Source: Nitrosopumilaceae archaeon (GTDB lineage: Archaea; Thermoproteota; Nitrososphaeria; Nitrososphaerales; Nitrosopumilaceae). Taken from it: a stretch of DNA of 64,000 nucleotides. Under the pieces are notes generated by a model. That model searched no databases. It was not told where the DNA came from and saw nothing but the letters and a program-made list of their open reading frames with translations. Positions 26,280 to 33,950 of this stretch are shown one piece after another. The first letter of the stretch is position 1, and each line of letters starts with the position of its first letter. Location: the NCBI GenBank assembly GCA_030041535.1, contig JASHNR010000001.1:38109-102108 (forward strand). Reading direction: 5' to 3'. The position numbers were made by a program, and so were the translations under genes.

Positions 26280-27247
26280 TTTGTAATGCCCTTTCCAACT
26301 AGGAATAGTGATAGCACAGAAAGTAGTGCTAAACTAAAGGCGATTGCAAGAAAATCTAGAATTTTAAAAAGACGCAGCTTGGCAAATGTTTCTTCAATTA
26401 TGACCACTACGCCCACTAGTACTAGTAGCTTGAGAAATAGTGTGCCAACCGAATAGAGAGCGCCTGTAACGCTGACATCGCCTGACATCCACCACGGAAT
26501 GACAAATACATTAAGAAAGATTGACATTAGAAGAAATTGTTTCATGTAACCTCCCCATCTTGAGAGGGCAAGTAACTTGCCTGAATATTCTATTATTTTT
26601 GCATCATCTATCATGCCAAATTCTACTAGGCCGGAGCTTTCAACGGGAAGGCGTCCAGTTTCTACCAAGATGAGCATAAAAAATGCGACCATTACTAGTA
26701 CGTGTGTAGAAGAAAGATACCAAGAGGCTGAGCCTGACAAGAGATTGTTAGTTACATATGGGTTGTCTGTTCCCGTGATCATGGCAACTGCGATAAAGAT
26801 CATTATCAAAGTAGGTTCTGCTAGGGCAGTGAAAGATGCACTTCGACTAGCCCCCATTGCAGAATAGTTAGTACGCGCATCTATTGCTGCAATTATGCTG
26901 ACAATTCCTGCAAGTCCAAACATAAGGGCACCACCGAGCAAGTCCAGCAGGATGCCATACGGAAGAGGATATGGAGTCACAATTGGGACCACTAGTGATA
27001 TCACTAAATATGCTGTAAATGAAATGAAAGGTGCTATGATGAAGATTGACGATGATCTTTCTGGCACAACAACTTCTTTTTTGAGAAGTTTTGAAAGATC
27101 GTAGTAAGGTTGAAAAATTGATGGACCATGTTTTGATTCAATCATTGCCTTTAGACGATTTATGATTCCAGCTATTAGGGGAGAAAGAAACATGACGGTC
27201 CCAACTTGTATTATATTTATGATTTGGAGAGTTTGCTCATTGTTCAT
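26276..27247 (-). CDS. NuoH/HyfC-like membrane subunit
   Basis: A 323-residue protein with about eight helices. It has the family's quinone/heel loop GPSIFQPYYDLSKLLKKE and the acidic cytoplasmic segments DARTNYSAMG and LVETGRLPVESSGLVEFGMI. NuoH joins the membrane arm to the peripheral arm. Its start overlaps the stop of the 48-codon leader ORF, so expression should depend on leader copy C. Confidence 0.88.
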   Translation of the reverse strand: MNNEQTLQIINIIQVGTVMFLSPLIAGIINRLKAMIESKHGPSIFQPYYDLSKLLKKEVVVPERSSSIFIIAPFISFTAYLVISLVVPIVTPYPLPYGILLDLLGGALMFGLAGIVSIIAAIDARTNYSAMGASRSASFTALAEPTLIMIFIAVAMITGTDNPYVTNNLLSGSASWYLSSTHVLVMVAFFMLILVETGRLPVESSGLVEFGMIDDAKIIEYSGKLLALSRWGGYMKQFLLMSIFLNVFVIPWWMSGDVSVTGALYSVGTLFLKLLVLVGVVVIIEETFAKLRLFKILDFLAIAFSLALLSVLSLFLVGKGITN

Positions 27248-27383
27248 TATTTTCGCCTTGCCAAGTTACCTGTAGTCGTGTGGTGCTGAAATTCTGTTGT
27301 ACATTAAGCATATGAAAAGTTATTATCGCTTTCACGTGATTGATTGATATGCTTATTTTTGTCTCTTGATTTTTGTTTATCAT
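27237..27383 (-). CDS. 48-residue leader ORF after copy C
   Basis: It begins three bases after P4 of leader copy C and encodes 48 residues (start MINKNQETKISI) with no domain. The last three codons overlap the start of the NuoH-like gene in another frame. It is too short and too variable between loci to assign a function; translational coupling is the simplest role. Confidence 0.6.
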   Translation of the reverse strand: MINKNQETKISISINHVKAIITFHMLNVQQNFSTTRLQVTWQGENNEQ

Positions 27384-27386
27384 TTT

Positions 27387-27468
27387 GTCTACCTATTTTT
27401 TACATTTTGGTAGACATTATTAGCCATGTTTGGCAGTTTAGACCAAAGTCTTGGCGAATGTCATCGCC
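27387..27468 (-). promoter_or_regulatory. Four-hairpin leader RNA element, copy C
   Basis: This copy gives the best covariation. On the minus strand P1 is GGCGATGACATTCGCC (T-A changed to G-C), P2 is AGAC/GTCT, then TAAACT, P3 is GCCA/TGGC, then TAATAAT, and P4 GTCTACC/GGTAGAC. A TATA-like ACTTTTAAGGTA is at 27492-27502. It heads the 48-codon ORF and the six-gene complex I-like operon. Confidence 0.85.
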
Positions 27469-27736
27469 ATATTTATCACTAATTAATAGCTACCTTAAAA
27501 GTTTCTGTCATGTCTGTCTTTTGCGCTATATGTAACTGATTCGCCTGAATTGTGTATTTTAGATAGAATGATTTTATGTATGTCTATTGACAAGAGCAGA
27601 AATTTTACAAAAGGATCATTGCAAGTTGTATACTCATTTAATACATCTGTCTTTTTCTTACACAATTTTTTCTAACCATATTCGAAAACCAGGTTTTACA
27701 AAAACATTATATGTATTAACATGCAAATAACAAACA
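27469..27736. promoter_or_regulatory. Divergent promoter region between leader copies C and D
   Basis: No gene is visible. It holds the minus-strand TATA of copy C (27492-27502) and the plus-strand TATA of copy D (TTATATGT at 27708-27715). The roughly 200 bases between are AT-rich without a clear operator. Two operons with the same leader type are driven from here in opposite directions. Confidence 0.5.
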
Positions 27737-27824
27737 GGCTATGACATTAGCCATGGATTAGAGATCCGAAACTGCTCAAAAGAGATGATAATGTCTACTC
27801 AAGAGGAAATTAAAATGAGTAGAC
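27737..27824 (+). promoter_or_regulatory. Four-hairpin leader RNA element, copy D
   Basis: P1 is GGCTATGACATTAGCC (27737-27752), P2 GGAT/ATCC, junction GAAACT, a short P3 (CTC/GAG), linker ATGATAAT, and P4 GTCTACT (27793-27799) with AGTAGAC (27818-27824). The last pair of P4 changed from C-G to T-A, and P2 differs from every other copy while still pairing. It is the most divergent copy and its spacing to the ferredoxin start is longest. Confidence 0.75.
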
Positions 27825-27862
27825 AAAAAATAAAATCAAATGAAAAGAGAGGACAAGGATAG
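27791..27862 (+). CDS. 23-residue leader ORF within copy D
   Basis: The ATG inside the 5' arm of P4 opens a 23-codon frame running through the hairpin and ending four bases before the ferredoxin TTG. A second in-frame ATG is at 27815. It fits the pattern that a short ORF precedes the real gene after most leader copies. Protein function is unlikely. Confidence 0.35.
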   Translation: MSTQEEIKMSRQKIKSNEKRGQG

Positions 27863-27865
27863 ACT

Positions 27866-28357
27866 TTGGCTATTGATCCCAATTTTCCAGAAAACCACAA
27901 GCCGGTTGGAAAACATAAACATGCAGATGGAGAACATTTCCATTTTGTTTGGGGACCTGGCAGGGTTGCTGATGCTGCTGAGAATCCAAGTGTCAAAGCC
28001 GCTTATGATGCAAGACATGAGGCACTTGAACCCTTAGGAGTTCACGGCACTATGGTTGCCGTAGACTGGGATTCGTGTATTGCAGATGGGGGGTGTATTG
28101 AGGTTTGTCCAGTACAAGTGTATCAATGGTATAGGACAGAAAACGATGTTCCAGCAATCAAGATGGTAACTGTAACAAGCTCTGGTACAGGAGAAGCAAG
28201 TAAAAAAGATGGACGAAAAGACTATACTGACAAATCAGATCCAATCAGAGAACATGACTGCATTTGGTGCATGGCATGTGTTACAGTATGTCCTACAGAA
28301 TCAATTAAAGTGAGTCAGTCAAACACAGATTTTCATAAAAAGGCTGCGGGAATTTAG
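27866..28357 (+). CDS. Zinc-containing two-cluster ferredoxin
   Basis: A 163-residue ferredoxin of the Sulfolobus zinc type. The N-terminal extension has His-rich KHKHADGEHFHF, likely the zinc site. Cluster motifs are CIADGGCIEVCP (first cluster somewhat unusual, as in zinc ferredoxins) and CIWCMACVTVCP. It carries low-potential electrons in the cytoplasm. TTG at 27866 gives the AIDPNFPENHK start that matches the family. It is divergent from the complex I-like operon and has the same leader type, so it is a natural electron donor candidate. Confidence 0.9.
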   Translation: MAIDPNFPENHKPVGKHKHADGEHFHFVWGPGRVADAAENPSVKAAYDARHEALEPLGVHGTMVAVDWDSCIADGGCIEVCPVQVYQWYRTENDVPAIKMVTVTSSGTGEASKKDGRKDYTDKSDPIREHDCIWCMACVTVCPTESIKVSQSNTDFHKKAAGI

Positions 28358-28362
28358 AAAAG

Positions 28363-28497
28363 ATGGTTAAAACCAGTGATCTTCGAATATGTGTGCAATG
28401 TGGTATTGTGTATTCTAAACATGTGGGAGGAAAGACAATCTGGGATTGCCCTAGTTGTGGCTCTCCTAGTGTTTTCACACTGGATAAACATGCCTGA
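28363..28497 (+). CDS. 44-residue zinc-ribbon protein
   Basis: A very small protein with CVQCG (about residue 10) and CPSCGSPSVF (about 30), one zinc ribbon. The ATG is five bases after the ferredoxin stop, so it is co-transcribed. It may bind nucleic acid or assist the ferredoxin; neither is shown. Confidence 0.65.
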   Translation: MVKTSDLRICVQCGIVYSKHVGGKTIWDCPSCGSPSVFTLDKHA

Positions 28498-28502
28498 AAA
28501 CT

Positions 28503-28661
28503 ATGGGTAGACAAATGAAAACAAATAATTCAAGAGGTTCGCTTCTTACTGATATAGGACTTGATCCTGAAACCGATTGTGAATTGGGATTCTATTGTGG
28601 ATATATCTTTGACAGGTTCAACGGTAATGTCAAACACGATGTAATGCATGGGAGAATCTGA
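28503..28661 (+). pseudogene. Truncated duplicate of the copy A repeat-protein gene
   Basis: Starting at GGTAGACAAATG, the sequence copies the first third of the gene at 16358: MKTNNSRGSLLTDIGLDPET and GYIFDRF match it closely. It then stops at TGA 28659. The copy begins inside hairpin P4 of the leader, so only the last hairpin arm was carried along. The duplication sits between the zinc-ribbon and DUF190 genes. It is a broken copy, though a 48-residue peptide could still be translated. Confidence 0.7.
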
Positions 28662-28663
28662 CC

Positions 28664-28978
28664 ATGGATGGTAAAAAGATGTGGCGTCTAGTACTACAAT
28701 TTAAGAAAGATGACAAGATAGGTAAAGCACTGCTAAGAAATGAAGTTTTGAACATTCTAAAGAAAGGAGAGATTTCAGGTGCAACCGAGTGGATCGGACT
28801 AGGGGGATATGGTAAACATGGAACATATTATGCTCAAATAGAAGGAATGCAGTTTAACGCTCCATGCATTATCGAGACAATAGATGAATTTGAAAAATTC
28901 CGAGTTATACTTCCAATGTTAAAAGAGATAATAAATGATCATGGAATTATTACACTTCATGAGGTTCTAGTAATCTGA
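28664..28978 (+). CDS. DUF190 family protein
   Basis: A 104-residue alpha-beta protein close to the one at 36992-37306: both contain ISGAT, GYGKHG, an IIE.IDE/DD segment and a final IITLHEV or LVTVHKV strand. DUF190 proteins often accompany fluoride channels. This one has no channel gene beside it and begins two bases after the truncated duplicate. Confidence 0.8.
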   Translation: MDGKKMWRLVLQFKKDDKIGKALLRNEVLNILKKGEISGATEWIGLGGYGKHGTYYAQIEGMQFNAPCIIETIDEFEKFRVILPMLKEIINDHGIITLHEVLVI

Positions 28979-29135
28979 TAGGAACTGTAGCTAGATCGAA
29001 TATGGAATAATTTTTGGCATGGTTATGTTTTGATTGGTTTGATGAAACATATCTTTGATCGATCAAGGAACTTAGCCATTCTTGGTTTCACTAAATCCTA
29101 TTCCTGAGAAATATGATTCTACTGGTGCATCTAAC

Positions 29136-29933
29136 TTACTTTAGTTTGTACAATGGATTTTTATTTAATTGTAACAATTCTGGATCAAATCTTAATTTAT
29201 TCTGAATGAGTTTTTTCAAAAATAGATTTAGTTTTTCATAACGTATAAGATATTCACACTTTAACACGGGATTCACTTGTCTTCTAGTAACCCCTATGGA
29301 TATTTCGCTTTCTTCAAAGGCAGTATTGTCATTTTCTGAATCTCCAAGATATAGAATTTGACCTTTGATTTTTAAATCTCTCTTTAATTTTTGTAAAGCT
29401 TTACCCTTATCTGGTTTTGCAGCATAGACATCAAAAAAAGGATGATCTCGATAAGTAATTACGTCTAATCCCTCTTTCATTGATTTTTGTATTAACGGTC
29501 TCATTATATTTTTATAAGAACTCCAATCTTTAGACATGCGCCAATCTACAGTAAAACCAAATAACTCATTTATTGCAGTTCTCTTCTCTTCTAATATGAT
29601 GTTGGGCATATTCTTTGTGAGTGAAAGCGCATGACTCAGTATTGTTTCAAGTAACTGTATCTTATATGCAGGAACCCTTCTTGTGTGTATTTCATCGTCT
29701 ATTTTGTATTCTAATCCGCCCATGCCAGAAATCACTTTGGCAAATTCTATCTTTTGTTCTAGATAGTTAATGGTCTTGGTAGAAATAATGCCAAGAGGAA
29801 TTATTTTTGAAATTCTCCTTAGAGTTTCATATAGTGGTAAGGGAATCAGAGCATTGTCTCTGTTAACATCAAATGGACTTAATGTTCCGTCATAATCTGA
29901 AAATATGGCATCTACATTCAATTCGGTGTGCAT
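29136..29933 (-). CDS. HAD-family phosphatase (Cof/trehalose-phosphatase-like)
   Basis: A 265-residue HAD hydrolase with motif I DYDGTLSPFD, motif II IISTK, a C2-type cap, a lysine in AKPDKGKAL, and motif IV GDSENDNTAF. These place it with Cof-type or trehalose-6-phosphate-phosphatase-like enzymes. Substrate unknown. It stands alone; 28979-29135 and 29934-30100 show no gene. Confidence 0.82.
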   Translation of the reverse strand: MHTELNVDAIFSDYDGTLSPFDVNRDNALIPLPLYETLRRISKIIPLGIISTKTINYLEQKIEFAKVISGMGGLEYKIDDEIHTRRVPAYKIQLLETILSHALSLTKNMPNIILEEKRTAINELFGFTVDWRMSKDWSSYKNIMRPLIQKSMKEGLDVITYRDHPFFDVYAAKPDKGKALQKLKRDLKIKGQILYLGDSENDNTAFEESEISIGVTRRQVNPVLKCEYLIRYEKLNLFLKKLIQNKLRFDPELLQLNKNPLYKLK

Positions 29934-30100
29934 TTGTTTTATCGCGGATAAAAACCTGTGTAGTTGATCTAAATGTGTCTAATATTCAGTCTATAAAATG
30001 GCATCTTTGGAAAGCTATGATGATGTTAGCCGTTTACTCACCTAAATTGTGTCTTGAATCTCGATGTCTGCACAAGTTTCATAAGACTTGGATCTATGTA

Positions 30101-31387
30101 TTATGAGAACAAATTGGAAGACATTTGGCTTAATTCTTCTATCTGCATTAGTCTATTGTATTTTGTAATACGTTCTCCACGGGCAGGTGCTCCTGCTTTG
30201 ATTCCGTTTGCTGCAATACCGACAGCAAAATCAGCCAACCAATCATCATTAGTTTCACCAGATCTATGACTTGCTATTACATTCCACGAATCAGAAAAAG
30301 CTACTCGAGCTGCTTCTATAGCTTCAGTCAAGGTCCCTATTTGATTTACTTTGATTATGACTCCATTTGCTGTATGCCTTCTAATTCCTTCGGTAATTCT
30401 TGAGTGGTTTGTTACAAAAATATCATCTCCTATGATGGAGGTTTTCTTGCCTAATTCTTCAGTAATCCTGATAAATGATTCAATATCATCTTCTTGAAAA
30501 GGATCTTCGATGATTTTTATGTGGTATTTGTCGACCAATCGACAGTAATAATTAAGCAACTCTTCAGAATTAACCAGTTTGTTGTCGATACTGTATTTTC
30601 CTTTAGATGAATCAAAAAAGCTAGAAGCAGCACAGTCCATACCTAACACTACATCTTTTCCAATATTGTAACCACATTTCATTATGGCATCAGAAATATG
30701 AGACAATGCCAATTCATCATGGCCAAGCACTGGTGCAAAGCCTCCTTCATCTCCGACATTAATTGCTGATTTGTTTATTTTTGTTGCTAGTATATTTCCT
30801 AATTGATGATAAATTTCTGAACCCATCCTAATTGATTCTTTTACACTTTTTCCTAGACTAACTGGTAATATCATAAATTCTTGTATTGCAAGCCCACTTC
30901 CAGAATGTTTACCACCGTTTATGATGTTCATAAAAGGAATGGGAAACGACGGAGCATGTTCTGTGCCATTGAACATTTCAGAAATATGCTGGTACAGATG
31001 AATTTTCTTTGTTCGTGCTGCTGCCTTTGCACATGCTATGGAAACTGCAGTGGTCGCATTTGCTCCAAATCTTAGTTTTTCAGAGTCACTTGCCTCGATC
31101 ATAATCTTGTCGATCTCATCTTGGTTTGTGTAATCTCTATCTCTTAGCAATGCAGATATCTTTGTGTTTACGTTATCAACTGCGCGCAAAACTCCTTTGC
31201 CAAAGAATCGTTTATTGTCGCCGTCTCTGAGTTCACGAGCTTCATTTTTTCCTGTTGATGCGCCAGAAGGAGATGATGCCACAGATCTAATGCCCGATTC
31301 GGTAATGACTTCTACTTCAATTGTTGGATTTCCTCGGGAATCAAGAATTTCTCGTGCTCGCAATAATTTGATTTTAGCTGTGGTCAC
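30101..31387 (-). CDS. eno: Enolase
   Basis: A 428-residue enolase. Substrate loop SPSGASTGKNEA, metal-ligand segments VVLGMDCA, IIEDPFQEDD and IGDDIFV, catalytic lysine in VIIKVNQIGTL, and the signature SHRSGETNDDW are all intact. It interconverts 2-phosphoglycerate and phosphoenolpyruvate. It starts with GTG at 31387 and stands alone, whereas archaeal enolases commonly lie among ribosomal-protein genes, so this may be an additional copy; that cannot be judged from the window. Confidence 0.93.
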   Translation of the reverse strand: MTTAKIKLLRAREILDSRGNPTIEVEVITESGIRSVASSPSGASTGKNEARELRDGDNKRFFGKGVLRAVDNVNTKISALLRDRDYTNQDEIDKIMIEASDSEKLRFGANATTAVSIACAKAAARTKKIHLYQHISEMFNGTEHAPSFPIPFMNIINGGKHSGSGLAIQEFMILPVSLGKSVKESIRMGSEIYHQLGNILATKINKSAINVGDEGGFAPVLGHDELALSHISDAIMKCGYNIGKDVVLGMDCAASSFFDSSKGKYSIDNKLVNSEELLNYYCRLVDKYHIKIIEDPFQEDDIESFIRITEELGKKTSIIGDDIFVTNHSRITEGIRRHTANGVIIKVNQIGTLTEAIEAARVAFSDSWNVIASHRSGETNDDWLADFAVGIAANGIKAGAPARGERITKYNRLMQIEELSQMSSNLFS

Positions 31388-31577
31388 GGTTACTCATCTA
31401 AAACTGTATTTTATTGATAATAAACATGTATTTGGTTATATTTTAAACAAGTCAATAATTGTGATACTAGTACAAAATCATCTATTCATTACTTTACATG
31501 TAATAGAGGGAATTGTACAAACCATGTCTTGAGTTGTTACTTCTGTTTGTAGTTAAATGGAAATTTGATTCCATCTT

Positions 31578-31853
31578 TTATCCTCCATTCAAATGCGTTG
31601 CGGCATATCTCTCACGTATATTGGAGTCAAAAGTTGCATTTATCATGTCTCCAACCTTGCCTGTGCATTGACCTATGTTTATGTCAAATCCATCTGATGT
31701 CTCAACGGTACAGCCTGACTGATCCACAAAAACAATCTTTGCTATTTCTGTGGTCTCTTTTGGAATTAAATTCACTCCCATTATAACAACAACTGATATT
31801 CCAACACACAAGGAAACAATACCAGCTGTTATGATAAATCTTTGATGTCTCAT
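31578..31853 (-). CDS. Small single-TM protein, paralogue of the 11.1 kb gene
   Basis: A 91-residue protein with an N-terminal membrane helix (about 8-28) and an external part containing VDQSGCTVETSDGFDINIGQ and MINATFDSNIRER. It matches the protein at 11103-11360 in layout and key residues, including two cysteines. It stands alone between enolase and leader copy E. Function unknown. Confidence 0.65.
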   Translation of the reverse strand: MRHQRFIITAGIVSLCVGISVVVIMGVNLIPKETTEIAKIVFVDQSGCTVETSDGFDINIGQCTGKVGDMINATFDSNIRERYAATHLNGG

Positions 31854-32027
31854 AATTTGTCTGTCTTTTTCAGTAGTTCTTTATACGCGTAATCGTTTGT
31901 ATTATGAATAACCTATCAATTTATTTAACTAGATAAAACAAATGCCCTGTGATTAGATCTCATCATCGCACAGCAAAATTTTTTAAAAAAGATTAAAAGT
32001 GAGTATGGCTAATGTTAATGTAGTTTA

Positions 32028-32116
32028 GGCTATGATATTAGCCTTGGAAGAAAATTCCTAAAATGCATCTCATGAGGTGCTAATAATGTCTACCAAAATG
32101 TAAAAAATAGGTAGAC
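32028..32116 (+). promoter_or_regulatory. Four-hairpin leader RNA element, copy E
   Basis: P1 is GGCTATGATATTAGCC, P2 GGAA/TTCC, junction TAAAAT, P3 GCATCT/AGGTGC (one pair longer than copy A and containing a G-U), linker TAATAAT, and P4 GTCTACC/GGTAGAC (32110-32116). A TATA-like GATTAAAAGT is at 31991-32000. The ATG of the 61-codon ORF is three bases downstream. Confidence 0.8.
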
Positions 32117-32119
32117 AAA

Positions 32120-32305
32120 ATGAAAGAACTAGAATCCATAGTAGGCTCATATAGGCAAAATTTGTTATCGTTAAATCAGAGTATCGTTTCACAAATTTTA
32201 GAGTATGATAGAAAACTTCACAGACTAATTTTTGTCCTTTATTGTGTACTCTGGCATCAGCGTTTCAAAGCAATTGTTTTATCAACTTTCAGAAGGAAAA
32301 GATAA
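32120..32305 (+). CDS. 61-residue leader ORF after copy E
   Basis: Encodes 61 residues, beginning MKELESIVGSYRQN, with a hydrophobic patch (LIFVLYCVLW) and basic end. Its TAA shares its last base with the ATG of the RAM gene, a tight translational coupling. It is the longest of the short ORFs following the leaders and the most likely to encode a stable product, but no family is recognised. Confidence 0.6.
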   Translation: MKELESIVGSYRQNLLSLNQSIVSQILEYDRKLHRLIFVLYCVLWHQRFKAIVLSTFRRKR

Positions 32306-32562
32306 TGATAACTGCATACATTCTGCTGACCAATAATGTTGGTTCAGAATTTGAAGTAATTAAAAGAATGAAAAAAGTCTTTGGGAGACATGACCAATCC
32401 ATAGCATATGAGATACAAGGGGTAAATGGTGTTTATGATATAGTTGTAAAAATAGAATGTATCAGCATGAACGATATGAAAAATGTTATAAATGAAATTA
32501 GGAAGATCAATATGATAACCTCAACTGCAACTATGATGGTAAATGAAGAACAAGAGACATGA
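32305..32562 (+). CDS. Stand-alone Lrp/AsnC-type ligand-sensing (RAM) domain, second copy
   Basis: An 85-residue RAM domain without DNA-binding part: ITAYILLTNNVGSEFEVIKR, then YEIQGVNGVYDIVVKIECIS and ITSTATMMVNE. It is clearly paralogous to the protein at 17069 (shared GVY, KIE, ISMNDM, EIRKI/KIRKI and ITST words). The ATG at 32305 overlaps the preceding stop; an upstream in-frame start exists but lies inside the leader ORF. Likely an effector-sensing co-regulator. Confidence 0.82.
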   Translation: MITAYILLTNNVGSEFEVIKRMKKVFGRHDQSIAYEIQGVNGVYDIVVKIECISMNDMKNVINEIRKINMITSTATMMVNEEQET

Positions 32563-32580
32563 GCCGGTGTTTTTCATGAC

Positions 32581-33300
32581 TTGGATCAATCTGAATCTAA
32601 ATACAAAAATTATTGTGAATTTCGGGTTGTGCTACATTGTATGAATATGCAGGCCAATGATATCATACAAAAGTTCTTGGAACGCGTCTCATCCGTTTAT
32701 GGTACTCTAGAGTCACGTGAACAAATTGCTTTGAATGAGGCCAGAATGCTTTGGCTTGCGTGGCGTGGAAACGAAGACTATCTGACTGTACACATTGCAA
32801 GTGAGAAAGGAAAAGAATCTGCATGGCAAATTATACCATACTGCAAGCTCCCATATTTTTTTGATAAATATGAAAGTGTTGAAGCAAGAACTTTTGGTAA
32901 TGATTTTGACGATCATATCGTGACCTTCCTTTATAATTATATTAGAAACGAAATGGACAAGGCCGCAGTAGAACTATATGCAGAACCCAATTATGAAGAG
33001 ATAGGAAATCCATCTGTTCCAGTTCATGTACGTATTGAAGCGATAGATTTGTTTGATAACATAAAATCAAAAAAGATCATAGTTATCAAGTGGCCAAGCA
33101 ACGAAACTCCGGAATTATTTTCAAGAATCTTGGTCTTGTCTGCTACTAGTATAAAAAATTCAAAATTTCCTGGCTTGGAGAAGAAGTTTGATCCAAGACA
33201 GATGGGAGGAAAAGGATTCATGAAATTTATAAAACGAGAGGAGCTCTCAAGTAGGAGAAGACGTAAAAGGTCTCTTATAAGGTGGGTGTTACATGGATGA
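32581..33300 (+). CDS. Unknown 239-residue protein downstream of the RAM gene
   Basis: An alpha-beta protein with no motif I recognise. It has EARMLWLAWRGNEDYLTVHI, a mid-region with acidic helices, and a very basic end (RRRRKRSLIRW) that could contact nucleic acid. The start is either TTG 32581 or ATG 32641. It follows the RAM gene by 18 bases and is probably under leader copy E. Confidence 0.6.
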   Translation: MDQSESKYKNYCEFRVVLHCMNMQANDIIQKFLERVSSVYGTLESREQIALNEARMLWLAWRGNEDYLTVHIASEKGKESAWQIIPYCKLPYFFDKYESVEARTFGNDFDDHIVTFLYNYIRNEMDKAAVELYAEPNYEEIGNPSVPVHVRIEAIDLFDNIKSKKIIVIKWPSNETPELFSRILVLSATSIKNSKFPGLEKKFDPRQMGGKGFMKFIKREELSSRRRRKRSLIRWVLHG

Positions 33301-33397
33301 GTTGTAGTAATTTTGAACTATTGCAAACATATTATATGTTAACAGTTTTACAACGAAATTTAACAATTAAAATCATGGAAAGAAAATGTGAGAAAAT

Positions 33398-33589
33398 ATG
33401 AAAGGTTTGGAAAAAGCCATGAGAAAACAATATGAATATCATCGCAAAAGTAATGAGGAAAAAGATAAAGCTTTGCGATTCGTACATAACTGGGCCGAAG
33501 AATGGATTGTAAAAATAAATGGCAAATTGACATTAGATGATGAGAAAGAAATACGAAAAATCTTGGAAAAATTGAATTTAAAAATGTGA
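33398..33589 (+). CDS. Small charged helical protein
   Basis: Encodes 63 residues, mostly one or two amphipathic helices rich in Lys and Glu (YHRKSNEEKDKALRFVHNWA). No family is recognised. A TATA-like ATTATATGTTAAC lies about 70 bases upstream. The gap 33590-33718 holds only the promoter of leader copy F. Confidence 0.45.
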   Translation: MKGLEKAMRKQYEYHRKSNEEKDKALRFVHNWAEEWIVKINGKLTLDDEKEIRKILEKLNLKM

Positions 33590-33718
33590 AATGGTTGATG
33601 AAGATATGCTCAAATCACTGTACTAACATGTGAACAAGAAAACTTCAGACGATATTCGGATCTCTTTTTGCCTGACTGTTAGAGTTATAAAGGCATAAAG
33701 AAGTGACAGAAATTAAAC

Positions 33719-33804
33719 GGCTATGACATTAGCCATGGAATATTCCTAAACTGCGTCAGGATTGATGCTGATAATGTCTACCTAATGGAATCTAACAGGT
33801 AGGC
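33719..33804 (+). promoter_or_regulatory. Four-hairpin leader RNA element, copy F
   Basis: P1 is GGCTATGACATTAGCC, P2 is GGAATATTCC, junction TAAACT, P3 is GCGTCA/TGATGC with loop GGAT, linker TGATAAT, and P4 GTCTACC paired with GGTAGGC through one G-U. The P4 loop sequence is different from other copies. A TATA box GTTATAAAGG is at 33684-33693. The next ATG is two bases after P4. Confidence 0.82.
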
Positions 33805-33806
33805 AA

Positions 33807-33950
33807 ATGAACATAAAAAATCAAAATGAATCGGATGTAGACTGTCTCTTTAGTGATAATGTTAATTGTATTTTTAATGTTGTAGAAAAAATAAACATTG
33901 AATCAATTTCTACAAATACTCATCTTTCAAAAATCATGGGATTCACATGA
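33807..33950 (+). CDS. 47-residue leader ORF after copy F
   Basis: Encodes 47 polar residues (start MNIKNQNESDVDC) without a domain. Its TGA stop overlaps the ATG of the TFB gene as ATGA, so ribosomes ending here can restart on TFB. The arrangement matches the leader ORFs after copies B, C and E. Confidence 0.6.
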   Translation: MNIKNQNESDVDCLFSDNVNCIFNVVEKINIESISTNTHLSKIMGFT

